DNA of 64,000 nt, from contig JAZKGO010000043.1 in assembly GCA_040385875.1 (NCBI GenBank), positions 9,658 through 73,657 on the forward strand, in the 5' to 3' direction. This stretch comes from JANMZR01 sp040385875 (lineage in GTDB: Bacteria; Bacteroidota; Bacteroidia; Cytophagales; Spirosomataceae). Shown here one piece after another: positions 18,443 through 27,192 of the stretch. Each line of letters begins with the position of its first letter. The first letter of the stretch is position 1. The translations under genes and the position numbers were made by a program. The notes below the pieces were generated by a model that was not told where the DNA came from, ran no database searches, and saw only the letters and a program-made list of their open reading frames with translations.

Positions 18443-18509
18443 GTTTTTATAAATTACTAGTTTAGACTTTAATTATTGTAAAAGTTTCTTTTTAATAACA
18501 TAATCATTT

Positions 18510-18968
18510 ATGAAAAATTTAATCAAATTCCTGACAATCAGTATATTACTTTTTAATGTTTCTTCATGTAAAAAGGAGGAGTCGGCTCCAACTGCCACCA
18601 AAACAGAAATGCTCACCAAACAGCCTTGGGTGATTAATCAAGCAGATTTCTCCTCAGGGCTTACACTTACTGTATACAAAAAAGGTGCTACTAGTAACGT
18701 GTTGGATGCTTCGAAAATATCACTGACATTTAAAAGTGATGGTACTATCACTGCCACAGATTTAGATGGGAACGGTGTTTCAGGTTCATGGTCATTTAAT
18801 GCAGATGAAACTAAAATCACCTTACCAGCAGGCTTACCTTTTACCGAGGTGGTACTGCTTACATTAACAGAAAATAACTTTGATGTGAGTGTGCCTTCTT
18901 TCACTGCAACAGTATTGGGCACAACTGCCACTGGTACTTTAGTGGTAAAATTTATTCCTAAAGCCTAA
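18510..18968 (+). CDS. lipoprotein, third of three tandem paralogues
   Basis: A 152-residue lipoprotein (LLFNVSSCKKEES, lipidated Cys near residue 20). Mature-region landmarks are TKTEMLTKQPWVINQADF, TVYKKGATSNVLDASKISL, FKSDGTIT, SGSWSF and a C-terminal VVKFIPK. It is the last of the three, and converges on mutS2 with only seven bases between stop codons. Likely at the outer or inner membrane facing the periplasm. The local triplication points to lineage-specific expansion. Confidence 0.78.
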   Translation: MKNLIKFLTISILLFNVSSCKKEESAPTATKTEMLTKQPWVINQADFSSGLTLTVYKKGATSNVLDASKISLTFKSDGTITATDLDGNGVSGSWSFNADETKITLPAGLPFTEVVLLTLTENNFDVSVPSFTATVLGTTATGTLVVKFIPKA

Positions 18969-18975
18969 TATTCAG

Positions 18976-21096
18976 CTATTTCATTTTAATGATGGTCACG
19001 CCGGGTCCACCTCTATCAGCGTGTTCATCTGTCATTTGGCCTACTTGTTTGTAGCTTTTCAAATGGTTTCTTATCAAAGTTCTGAGAATGCCGTCCCCTT
19101 TGCCATGGACGATTCTGAGCTCGGGATAACCCAATATAATGGCATCATCCACAAAACTGTCCACTTCCTGAAGGGCTACTTCGCCCCGTTTGCCACGGAT
19201 ATCCAAATTGAATGAAAAATTCATCATTTTGTCATTCAGATCAATACCCGAAAGTGATTTAACTGGTTGCTCTTCAACTGATAATTTTTTAAATTCTTTC
19301 CTAGAGATCTTCTCTAATCGATTCAGCTTAATGGTGGTTTTTAATGAACCAATTGCTACTTCTACATCTTTTCCTCTGAGTGTCATCACCTCGCCGACCG
19401 TCTCTTGACCTTTTATTCTTACCAGAGATCCAATCGATATTTCGCCTGTATCTAGCTGATATTCAGCTTCTTTTGGAGCTATTTTTGGCTTCTCTACCAC
19501 CAATTCTTCTTTCTCAAAAACTTCCAATTCTTCTCGAATTACTTTAGTGATTTCTTTATCAGCTTTGAATTCACGAATGTCTTTAATTGCCTTTTCTATT
19601 TTCTGATTGGCATCTTTTACCAATTGCTTGGCCTCCAACTTTGCAGTGTTGAGTATGGCCTTTTTTTGGCCTTCTAATAAATCCTTTAGCTGCGTATATT
19701 GATCCAAATTTTGTTTTAAAGCCCTTTCTGTTTGTGCATTCTGTACATTTTTTTCAGTGAAAATTTTCTTTTCAATTTCTAGCTCTTTGAGCATTTTCTC
19801 GAAATTCACTTGTTTAAAACCCAGTTTTTGTTTTGCATTATGAATCACCGACTTCTTTAAACCGATTTTATGGGCAATTTCCAACGCATAGGAGCTGCCC
19901 GGTTTGCCAATTTCAAGGTCAAACATTGGCTCTAAATGCTCAGAATCGAAACGCATAGCTCCGTTTGTGATGCCATCAGTTTTATCAGCAAAGCTTTTCA
20001 AATTGGTATAATGGGTATTAATTACCCCGAAAGCTTTGGTCTTTACAAGCTCCTCTAAGATAGATTCGGCAATTGCTCCCCCTAAACTTGGCTCTGTTCC
20101 TGTGCCAAATTCATCAATCAAAAATAATGATTTTGAATCCGTATTTTCCAAGAAAAACTTCATATTGGTNNNNNNNNNNNNNNNNNNNNNNNNNNNNNNN
20201 NNNNNNNNNNNNNNNNNNNNNNNNNNNNNNNNNNNNNNNNNNNNNNNNNNNNNNNNNNNNNNNNNNNNNATTTGAGCCGATAGCTGTGTTAAAATTCTAA
20301 TGATTTCTCTTCGCTCGGCCGATTCTAATTCTTTGATTTCATTGTTGAGTTCCAGTATTTCTGCAGGCTCTATAAATACCGTTTTACCCGTATCAGATTC
20401 GTCGTGGATGAAACCTTTTATTTTCCTTTTATGCTCAGCGGCAATGGGAATTACCATACGGCCATTTCTGACAGTCAATGAAAAGTCGTCGGAGATCCAT
20501 CCACTATTTCGGGCATGCTTTAAAATGGAATCTAATTTCTTACGGAGCTCATTTTCAAGGCTATAGATTGCTTTTCTGATTCTTTGGAGCTCATCAGAGG
20601 CATTGTCTTTGAGCTTACCTCGCTCATCTATTATTTTTGAAATCCAATGATATATTTTTTTAATTTCAAACTTTTCAAAGTTCTTTTCATTCTTAATTTC
20701 TAAATTATTTTCAGCCGTGAGTCCACATAATTCTAAAAGATTGGGATATTGAGAGGCTTCTCTTTTTTGTAAATATTCAACACAATCCTGAATTGTTTTT
20801 AAGGAAAGCATCAATTCGAAAAAATCGTCTTCCATCAAAAAAGCACCCTCAACCGAAAGTTTGTTCAATTGATTACTTACATCAAAATAATTTTGAGCTG
20901 GAAATGGACTATCAAAGGATAAAATATTTTTCATCTCAGCCGTTTGTTTCACCATTTTCTCCACCTGATCAAACTTTTCAGCAAATCGCATTTTTGATAC
21001 AAAATTGCGACCTAATGTGCTGATGCACAATTCAGTAAGTATTGATTTGATTTTATCGAAACCTAATTTTTGCTCTATTGAATTTGGGTAATACAT
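18976..21096 (-). CDS. mutS2: endonuclease MutS2 (interrupted by an assembly gap)
   Basis: A MutS2-family DNA/ribosome-associated ATPase. The N-terminal core domains are readable (DESDTGKTVFIEPAEILELN), as is the second half of the ATPase (SLFLIDEFGTGTEPSLGGAIA, then INTHYTNLK). A coiled coil follows, and a C-terminal Smr nuclease domain (LDIRGKRGEVAL and RIVHGKGDGILR). The gap at 20170-20269 falls between ILTQLSAQ and TNMKFFLE. In homologues this interval contains the Walker A loop and about 130 residues, so the true gap is probably nearer 400 bases than 100. The gene is likely intact in the organism. Confidence 0.93.
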   Translation of the reverse strand: MYYPNSIEQKLGFDKIKSILTELCISTLGRNFVSKMRFAEKFDQVEKMVKQTAEMKNILSFDSPFPAQNYFDVSNQLNKLSVEGAFLMEDDFFELMLSLKTIQDCVEYLQKREASQYPNLLELCGLTAENNLEIKNEKNFEKFEIKKIYHWISKIIDERGKLKDNASDELQRIRKAIYSLENELRKKLDSILKHARNSGWISDDFSLTVRNGRMVIPIAAEHKRKIKGFIHDESDTGKTVFIEPAEILELNNEIKELESAERREIIRILTQLSAQXXXXXXXXXXXXXXXXXXXXXXXXXXXXXXXXXXTNMKFFLENTDSKSLFLIDEFGTGTEPSLGGAIAESILEELVKTKAFGVINTHYTNLKSFADKTDGITNGAMRFDSEHLEPMFDLEIGKPGSSYALEIAHKIGLKKSVIHNAKQKLGFKQVNFEKMLKELEIEKKIFTEKNVQNAQTERALKQNLDQYTQLKDLLEGQKKAILNTAKLEAKQLVKDANQKIEKAIKDIREFKADKEITKVIREELEVFEKEELVVEKPKIAPKEAEYQLDTGEISIGSLVRIKGQETVGEVMTLRGKDVEVAIGSLKTTIKLNRLEKISRKEFKKLSVEEQPVKSLSGIDLNDKMMNFSFNLDIRGKRGEVALQEVDSFVDDAIILGYPELRIVHGKGDGILRTLIRNHLKSYKQVGQMTDEHADRGGPGVTIIKMK
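20170..20269. other. assembly gap inside mutS2
   Basis: Exactly 100 N. The missing MutS2 segment (Walker A region) is expected to be longer than the 33 codons implied. Confidence 0.95.
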
Positions 21097-21222
21097 TAAT
21101 TGAAAAGGAATAATTTTTTACAAATTTAAGGCATCTTCGAGCGATAATGATTTTTAGTTTTCAAAAATTGATTTTTACTAATTTCTTAAAAATATAAATC
21201 ATCTATAATTGCTCAGAATTAC

Positions 21223-21230
21223 TATTTTTG
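21223..21230 (+). promoter_or_regulatory. Bacteroidota -7 box (TATTTTTG) for miaE
   Basis: TATTTTTG fits TAnnTTTG and ends 23 bases before the ATG at 21254. It lies inside the longer TTG-started frame, so it favours the shorter miaE start. Confidence 0.45.
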
Positions 21231-21253
21231 CCTATAATTTATTTTTGATTAAA

Positions 21254-21835
21254 ATGCTGGGTTTAAAATTACCAACCGACCCAAGATGGGTAAAAATTGC
21301 AGAAAAAAATATTGAAGAAATATTAATCGACCATGCCTATTGCGAACAGAAAGCAGCTCTTTCTTGTGTCTCATTAATCATTCTTTATCCTGAAAAAAAG
21401 GAGTTAAGAGAGGCTTTGATGCCAATTGTAACAGAAGAATGGGCGCATTTTAGAATGGTAATTGCCGAGTTGGATAAAAGAAATATTCCCTTAGGCAAGG
21501 CAAGAAAAGATGAATATGTGCTTGAATTACAGACGAATACCAAAAAGGGAGGCACTATTAATCAGCAATTATGTGAAAAACTATTTGTAAATGCACTAAT
21601 CGAAGCCCGAAGTTGTGAGCGATTCAGGCTGCTTTCATTGGAAATTTCTGATTTCAGACTTCGAGATTTCTATCACCAGTTGATGATTTCCGAAGCGGGC
21701 CATTATCGAATGTTTATTGATTTAGCGAAAATTTATATGCCTGAAACTTATGTAAAAATGCGCTGGCAAGAATGGCTTGATATTGAGGCAAAAATCATTC
21801 AAAATCTAGAAATTAAAGAGAACAGACTCCATTGA
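21254..21835 (+). CDS. miaE: tRNA-(ms2io6A37) hydroxylase
   Basis: A 193-residue ferritin-like diiron monooxygenase that hydroxylates the isopentenyl group of ms2i6A at tRNA position 37. The four-helix-bundle ligands are visible: a Glu in the first helix (DHAYCEQKAA), EEWAH (ExxH), a Glu in EARSCERF and SEAGH (ExxH). The ATG at 21254 gives the normal N-terminus (MLGLKLPTDPRW); an in-frame TTG 15 codons upstream would include the promoter box. It is followed by the transposase gene after 27 bases. Confidence 0.93.
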   Translation: MLGLKLPTDPRWVKIAEKNIEEILIDHAYCEQKAALSCVSLIILYPEKKELREALMPIVTEEWAHFRMVIAELDKRNIPLGKARKDEYVLELQTNTKKGGTINQQLCEKLFVNALIEARSCERFRLLSLEISDFRLRDFYHQLMISEAGHYRMFIDLAKIYMPETYVKMRWQEWLDIEAKIIQNLEIKENRLH

Positions 21836-21862
21836 AAGTGATCTTTCATCAAAAAAGTAATT

Positions 21863-22297
21863 ATGTCATACGTTAGAATCTGGGTACATTTAGTATTTGC
21901 TACGAAATTCAGAGAACCTTGGCTTACCAAAAATATATTAAAAATAGTGCGGTCGCATATTATTGAAAATTGTAAAGAAAAGGATATATTTTTGCAAAAG
22001 ATAAATGGACATGTGGATCATATGCATTGTTTGGTAAGCTTGGGAAAGCAACAAAGTATTTCTGAAGTGGCCCAATTAATCAAAGGTGAATCCTCGTATT
22101 GGATAAATAAAAATAAACTATTGACGGATTATTTCAATTGGCAAGATGATTATTATGCCGTTTCTGTGAGTGAATCACAGGTGGATAAAGTTTCAAATTA
22201 TATTAATAGGCAAGAGCAACATCATAAAAACAAAACATTCCAACAAGAGGAGGAAGATTTTATTTTAAAATTTGGTTTTGAAAGATTGAAGGATTAA
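21863..22297 (+). CDS. Y1 (IS200/RAYT-like) transposase
   Basis: A 144-residue HUH-superfamily single-strand transposase (SYVRIWVHLVFATKFRE start). The metal-binding HUH motif is seen as HVDHMHCLV and the nucleophile Tyr lies in KVSNYINRQEQHH near residue 111. The 144-residue length, lack of a TnpB partner and the adjacent array of short hairpins fit a REP-associated tyrosine transposase (RAYT) rather than an ordinary IS200 copy. Such proteins are domesticated enzymes that mobilise REP hairpins. All key residues are intact. Confidence 0.88.
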   Translation: MSYVRIWVHLVFATKFREPWLTKNILKIVRSHIIENCKEKDIFLQKINGHVDHMHCLVSLGKQQSISEVAQLIKGESSYWINKNKLLTDYFNWQDDYYAVSVSESQVDKVSNYINRQEQHHKNKTFQQEEEDFILKFGFERLKD

Positions 22298-22305
22298 TAA
22301 TGATG

Positions 22306-22326
22306 CCATTGCCTAAAGGCAAATGG
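22306..22326. repeat. REP-like hairpin, type A copy 1
   Basis: CCATTGCCTAAAGGC then AAATGG forms a stem-loop with a TAAA loop, nine bases after the transposase stop. It is followed by a conserved GACTGGGG, a T-run and GAGCTCAGAA tail that recurs at 22440 and, without the hairpin, near 22705. Confidence 0.8.
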
Positions 22327-22406
22327 CAATGACTGGGGCATTTTTTTCTGTGAAAGAGCTCAGAATTGTTTTTCGAAAAAACATAACAAAAAAACACAAT
22401 CCATTG

Positions 22407-22427
22407 CAGTTCGGCTTTAGCCAACTG
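22407..22427. repeat. REP-like hairpin, type B copy 1
   Basis: CAGTTCGGC-TTTA-GCCAACTG, a stem with one bulged base and a TTTA loop, preceded by ATCCATTG and followed by ATTATT. Confidence 0.82.
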
Positions 22428-22439
22428 ATTATTTTAAAA

Positions 22440-22460
22440 CCATTGCCTAAAGGCGAATGG
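22440..22460. repeat. REP-like hairpin, type A copy 2
   Basis: CCATTGCCTAAAGGC then GAATGG, starting exactly 134 bases after copy 1 and followed by the same GACTGGGG...GAGCTCAGAA tail. Confidence 0.8.
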
Positions 22461-22541
22461 CAACGACTGGGGTATTTTTTTCTATTAAAGAGCTCAGAAC
22501 TGGTTTTCAAAAAGGTAAAACACAAAAAGCACAATCCATTG

Positions 22542-22562
22542 CAGTTAGGCTTTAGCCGACTG
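22542..22562. repeat. REP-like hairpin, type B copy 2
   Basis: CAGTTAGGC-TTTA-GCCGACTG with flank ATCCATTG, 135 bases after type B copy 1. Together with the A copies this defines a tandem composite unit of about 134 bases. Confidence 0.82.
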
Positions 22563-22573
22563 ATTATTTAAAA

Positions 22574-22673
22574 NNNNNNNNNNNNNNNNNNNNNNNNNNN
22601 NNNNNNNNNNNNNNNNNNNNNNNNNNNNNNNNNNNNNNNNNNNNNNNNNNNNNNNNNNNNNNNNNNNNNNNNN
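22574..22673. other. assembly gap inside the hairpin array
   Basis: Exactly 100 N between type B copies 2 and 3. An assembly break within near-identical tandem units suggests further collapsed copies. Confidence 0.9.
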
Positions 22674-22677
22674 ATTG

Positions 22678-22698
22678 CAGCTCGGCTTTAGCCGACTG
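22678..22698. repeat. REP-like hairpin, type B copy 3
   Basis: CAGCTCGGC-TTTA-GCCGACTG directly after the gap, preceded by ATTG. The stem change C-G in place of T-A pairs supports conservation of structure. A hairpin-less type A remnant (GGTAATGACTGGGG onward) starts near 22705. Confidence 0.8.
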
Positions 22699-22788
22699 AT
22701 TATTGGTAATGACTGGGGCATTTTTTTCTGCAAAGGGGCTCAGAATTGGTTTTAAAAAAAATAATAAAACAAAAAGAAAAATTCATTG

Positions 22789-22809
22789 CAGTTGGGCTTT
22801 AGCCTACTG
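22789..22809. repeat. REP-like hairpin, type B copy 4
   Basis: CAGTTGGGC-TTTA-GCCTACTG with flank ATTCATTG and downstream ATTATT. Confidence 0.78.
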
Positions 22810-22834
22810 ATTATTTAAAAAGCACAATCCATTG

Positions 22835-22855
22835 CAGTTTGGCTTTAGCCAACTG
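22835..22855. repeat. REP-like hairpin, type B copy 5
   Basis: CAGTTTGGC-TTTA-GCCAACTG with flank ATCCATTG, only 46 bases after copy 4. It ends 28 bases before the TTG start of the AddB-like gene, so it lies in that gene's leader or promoter region. Confidence 0.8.
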
Positions 22856-22883
22856 AAAAAAGAATAATAAAACAAAAATCCCC

Positions 22884-25760
22884 TTGAACCATTTTCTTGC
22901 CAAATGCGCTAATTATATTTTTAACCAGCACAAAATCAATGAGTTGGCCAATATTTCTGTGATATTGCCTACTCGTAGAGGTACACTCGCATTTAAAAAA
23001 TCACTCGCTCAGCAAGCTCAAACGCCATTTATTGCTCCGAAAATTATTGCCATCGAAGATTTTATTTTGGAAACCACCCAGCTTCAGCTAATGGAGCCAA
23101 TCGATCTGGTGTTTGAGTTGTTCAATGCGATTAAGAAAGTAGATGAAAAAGTAAAATTTGAGCTTTTTATGAGCTGGGCTCCCACTTTATTGAAGGATTT
23201 TGAAAGTATTGACCAATATATGGTGAATGCCAAACAGCTTTTTGCTTATATGACTGAAGCAAAAGCGCTGGAAAGATGGAATATTAGTGAGCTAAAATCA
23301 AATAATATAAATTTTGAAACCTCGGTTGAAAAATATTTTGAATTGTTCAAAACGCTCCATACAGTCTATGAGGAGTTTAATAATGGATTGAAAGCCAAAG
23401 GATTGGCTTATCGGGGTTCGGCTTATAGATATTTGGCAGAAAATGTTGAATCACTGTTGCTAGATAGATTGAGCTATGTAAAATACTATTTTCTAGGTTT
23501 TAATGCTTTGAGCATAAGTGAAGAGACCATCATCAAAACATTGGTGGATGCCCAAAAGGCTGAAACAATCTGGGATACGGACGATTATTACATGAAAAAT
23601 CTTTCAAATGGCCAGCTGGCGGGAAGATTTTTGAAAGAAATTAAAAAATCTGGACGGTTTGGAACAGATTGGAATTGGCAAGAAAATGATTTGCTGCTTT
23701 CTCCTAAAAACATTAAAATAATAGGTCTTCCCAATACGAGTCTACAGCCCATAGTAGCGGCCCATTATTTGGAAAATTGGTCTACAAACAATTTAACTAA
23801 ACAAAGTACTGCCCTAGTTTTGGCGGATGAAACGATATTAAACACAGTAATCAGCCAAATTCCGGAATCGGTTGGTAATTATAATATTACAATGGGATTG
23901 TCACTCAAAGAATCACCGATTTATGGGCTTCTCGAATCTATTTTTAATTTACATCGTTTTTTGAAATTCGAGAATAATGGAATTATTAAGTTTAATACTA
24001 GGCTGATTATCAAGTTATTAAATCATATTTATATCAAAGCATGGAGTCAGAAATATGAGATTAATTTGGCAATTTCCATCAGAGAAATTCAAGATGCCAA
24101 CCAACTTTTTTTGAATAGAAGTGATTTAATAAAACTGCTAAAATTTGAAAATTTAACTGAGGTGGTTTTTGAACACTGGAATGACTCTCCACAAATTGCA
24201 ATCACTCAACTCAGAAAAATAATCCAGTCACTTTCTATAATTTTTGAAGATAATTCACCTCTTGAATTGAATTATTTAACGATTGTTGAGAAAATTATCA
24301 ATCGTGTGGAGGTGATAGTAGAGTCAAATCCTGAAAATATCAATATTTCTGGATTGAAAAGTATCCTTTTTGAAATATTAAAGCAAACCAAACTGCCTTT
24401 CGAAAGCAATCAGGAAGATAACTTGCAAATAATGGGTATGCTCGAAACTCGTACACTTGATTTTGAACGTATTATCCTTCTTTCGGCCAATGAGGGTAAT
24501 TTGCCATCTGGTAAGAAGTCGTTGAGTTTAATTCCATTTGATGCATTGATTGCCAATGAAATGCCTACTTACGGCCATCAGGATGCCATAATGGCCTATC
24601 ACTTTTTTAGGTTATTGCAAAAAGCCAAGGAGATAATAGTTCTTTATACTAATCCTAGTTCATCAAATGGAAATAAGGAAAAATCCAGGTTTATTCTGCA
24701 AATTGAACATGAACTTGCCCATTTAAATAAGAATATAACCATTGAATATCCTGAAATAGCGCTTGATTTTAGCAAAAAAGAGAAGATTGATTCGGATTTT
24801 GAAATTGCAAAAACTGATAAGATCGTTGAAATAATTAAAACTCAATTGCAAACAAAAGGGTTGTACATCACTTCGATAAATGAATATATTCGGTGTGAAA
24901 TGTTGTATTATTTCAATAGAATTGCCAAAATTGAAGAGCCTTCAGAAATTGATGAATCAATTGGGAATGATATTTTTGGAACCTGGGTGCATAAAACTTT
25001 AGAAAATATTGATCTCGAAAACCTAAAAAATGGCGGAATCATTTCAAAAGAAAGGCTAATTGAAATCAAAAATACAATTCGAGACAGGCTTGGGACTGAC
25101 TTTCAAAATAACTTTGGCAAACTATCATTGAATGAAGGCATGAACCTTATTTTGCTCAATGTGGCTGAAAGAGTATTGCAAGGTTATTTTAACAACGAGA
25201 TTAATAATGGGATTTTCCCACAAGAAATTTTGGCAGTCGAGGAAAACCTAATGGTAAACTTCCCTTTAATCTTCGAGAATCAGATATTCAATATTAAACT
25301 GGGTGGTAAGGTGGATAAAATAGATAAAGTGGGTGAATCCATCAGAATTATTGACTATAAAACGGGAAAAGTGGAACCCAAAAGCTTGCGTTTGGATGCG
25401 AGAAAAAGTGAAGATATGAATATCGAGAGCTTTCTGACAAAGCCCGAATTGGATAAAATGAGACAACTTTGGTGGTACAAATATCTTTTTTTGAAAGGAG
25501 AAAAACAAGAAGAGAAGTTTGGTTTAAATTATGAGCTGGAAGTAGGTATTTACTCTTTCAGAAACAACAAGGAAGGTTTTATGACTGGGATTAAATATTT
25601 TACTAATGCTTCAGAGACCGATGAAGAATTCATCTCAATTTCCGAAAATATAATTTTACAGTTCCTAGAAAAACTCTTAAATCAATCAACTCCTTTCAGA
25701 ATGACGCCCGATTTGAAATTATGTGAATATTGTACTTATCGATCCATTTGTAATCGATAG
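22884..25760 (+). CDS. AddB-like PD-(D/E)XK exonuclease family protein
   Basis: A 958-residue helicase/nuclease-like protein. The N-terminus (VILPTRRGTLAFKKSLAQQ) and LETRTLDFERIILLSANEG are typical of the Bacteroidota AddB-type protein. The C-terminal RecB-like nuclease has IRIIDYKTGK (catalytic Asp and Lys). One Cys in YIRCEMLYYF and a CEYCTYRSIC cluster at the extreme C-terminus provide four Cys for a likely 4Fe-4S cluster. It probably works with an AddA-like helicase in double-strand break resection; that partner is not in the window. The start is a TTG just after the hairpin array; no ATG precedes the conserved N-terminus. Confidence 0.88.
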   Translation: MNHFLAKCANYIFNQHKINELANISVILPTRRGTLAFKKSLAQQAQTPFIAPKIIAIEDFILETTQLQLMEPIDLVFELFNAIKKVDEKVKFELFMSWAPTLLKDFESIDQYMVNAKQLFAYMTEAKALERWNISELKSNNINFETSVEKYFELFKTLHTVYEEFNNGLKAKGLAYRGSAYRYLAENVESLLLDRLSYVKYYFLGFNALSISEETIIKTLVDAQKAETIWDTDDYYMKNLSNGQLAGRFLKEIKKSGRFGTDWNWQENDLLLSPKNIKIIGLPNTSLQPIVAAHYLENWSTNNLTKQSTALVLADETILNTVISQIPESVGNYNITMGLSLKESPIYGLLESIFNLHRFLKFENNGIIKFNTRLIIKLLNHIYIKAWSQKYEINLAISIREIQDANQLFLNRSDLIKLLKFENLTEVVFEHWNDSPQIAITQLRKIIQSLSIIFEDNSPLELNYLTIVEKIINRVEVIVESNPENINISGLKSILFEILKQTKLPFESNQEDNLQIMGMLETRTLDFERIILLSANEGNLPSGKKSLSLIPFDALIANEMPTYGHQDAIMAYHFFRLLQKAKEIIVLYTNPSSSNGNKEKSRFILQIEHELAHLNKNITIEYPEIALDFSKKEKIDSDFEIAKTDKIVEIIKTQLQTKGLYITSINEYIRCEMLYYFNRIAKIEEPSEIDESIGNDIFGTWVHKTLENIDLENLKNGGIISKERLIEIKNTIRDRLGTDFQNNFGKLSLNEGMNLILLNVAERVLQGYFNNEINNGIFPQEILAVEENLMVNFPLIFENQIFNIKLGGKVDKIDKVGESIRIIDYKTGKVEPKSLRLDARKSEDMNIESFLTKPELDKMRQLWWYKYLFLKGEKQEEKFGLNYELEVGIYSFRNNKEGFMTGIKYFTNASETDEEFISISENIILQFLEKLLNQSTPFRMTPDLKLCEYCTYRSICNR

Positions 25761-25929
25761 AAAAATTTAAAACTTAGATTTTATTTTACTAAAATCATCA
25801 TAGCATACAATTCAATTCTCTTTTTGATAATTAGTTAAAAATAACTTTTGAACATTATTTAATGAGAAGAGTTTAATTTTTAAATTAAAATAACTGGTAA
25901 ATTTAAATGAAAATCAAATCAAGGCTCAA

Positions 25930-27174
25930 TTGAAATTCATTGTAGTTTTCCTATTTTTTTTCTCTTTTTTTCATTCTGTTTTGGCACAAACTACCTTAAC
26001 CAGTGGCCTCATTGCCTGCTATCCATTCAATGGAAACACTAATGATGCTTCAGGTAATGGAAATCATACGGGCAAAGTGGGGGTAGTTTTGGTTGGGGAT
26101 CGCTTCGGAAGGGCTAATTCAGCTTATTTTTTTGATGGACAGACAGCCTATTTGGAAGTAAATCCTAATCAATTAAAAATCAACAATTTTTCTGTTTCAC
26201 TTTGGGGAAAGGCAGCCTCCTTGCCAATAATTGGTGGTTTCCAATATCTATGGTCAGTGGGGAGTAGTAATGGTGAGCAGTCAGTGTATCTATCTGATAG
26301 TGAGGGAATTGTAGTAGGTGGTTCAATTTCGGATTCTGAAAAAATTAATTGTCAATCAGGCTTTCCCCCCAATATTGGCAAATGGAATCATGTCGTAATG
26401 GTAAGAGATATTAACAATTTATATTTTTATTTAGATGGTAGATTGGCCTGTTCAAAACCCAATATTGGTTTTATTCCCTATTATGGCAATAATTTTCCAA
26501 GAGCAACTTTAGGAAGAAGGGTGGCAGGAGAGGCTTCTTATTTTCATGGCGCTCTTGACGATATTCATATTTACAATCGCCCTCTTTCAGCCATAGAAAT
26601 CAAAAATCTTTTTGAGGGGGAAAAGCAGCCAGAAATCGAATTGAAAATTGATAATTTGAGTCCTTGCGGCGGTGATAGGGTAAATTTTTTGGTGAAAGGT
26701 GGCTCAGAATCGGCCAATTATTTATGGAAAATTGAAGACTTTAGTCAAGAATTGTACGTAAACACTTTAGAGTTTGAAACCAAGCCTCGCAATCAGGATT
26801 ACGAACTTACTATTTCGGTTGAAATAATTGATAACTTTAGTTGTTTTCCACAAAAACCAAAAAAAGCGACTGATAAAATAAAAGTTAAAGTATGCTCTGA
26901 ACTCGTCAATTTGAATATCCCGAACGTTTTTAGCCCTAATAACGATGGTATCAATGACCTTTGGGTTATTCCCAATTTGGAAAGAATTCCTGAAGCTACC
27001 ATTTCAGTTTATAATCGGGCGGGAGGTTTGGTTTTCCGATCAAAAGGATATTCTCAACCCTGGGATGGCAAACTAAACGGCAATCTACTCATGCCAGACA
27101 CTTTTGATTATGTGATTAGTACCAACATTAAGGGTGAAAAAGCCATCAAAGGAGAGGTTTTGCTGGTTTGGTAG
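25930..27174 (+). CDS. LamG-domain protein with T9SS type B sorting domain
   Basis: A 414-residue secreted protein. A signal peptide (KFIVVFLFFFSFFHSVLAQ) is followed by a LamG/concanavalin-like domain (LIACYPFNGNTNDASGNGNH to LDDIHIYNRPLSAIEIKNLF). A short Ig/PKD-like region comes next (NYLWKIEDFSQELYVNT). It ends in a CHU_C/gliding-type C-terminal domain (VFSPNNDGINDLWVIP to the end) that directs export by the type IX system. The start codon must be TTG at 25930, because no in-frame ATG precedes the signal peptide; an out-of-frame ATG opens an eight-codon frame at 25907. Likely a surface or secreted carbohydrate-binding protein. Confidence 0.88.
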   Translation: MKFIVVFLFFFSFFHSVLAQTTLTSGLIACYPFNGNTNDASGNGNHTGKVGVVLVGDRFGRANSAYFFDGQTAYLEVNPNQLKINNFSVSLWGKAASLPIIGGFQYLWSVGSSNGEQSVYLSDSEGIVVGGSISDSEKINCQSGFPPNIGKWNHVVMVRDINNLYFYLDGRLACSKPNIGFIPYYGNNFPRATLGRRVAGEASYFHGALDDIHIYNRPLSAIEIKNLFEGEKQPEIELKIDNLSPCGGDRVNFLVKGGSESANYLWKIEDFSQELYVNTLEFETKPRNQDYELTISVEIIDNFSCFPQKPKKATDKIKVKVCSELVNLNIPNVFSPNNDGINDLWVIPNLERIPEATISVYNRAGGLVFRSKGYSQPWDGKLNGNLLMPDTFDYVISTNIKGEKAIKGEVLLVW

Positions 27175-27192
27175 AATTAGTTTTACTGGATT

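Noticed and set aside
22323..22733. Open frames on both strands in the region after the transposase
   Set aside because: They are made of the hairpin units and run across the N gap; their similarity to each other reflects the repeat and not protein conservation.
22306..22855. Possible CRISPR array
   Set aside because: The repeated units are hairpins with varying arms and conserved long tails, spacing is 46 to 135 bases, and no unique spacers or cas genes are present.
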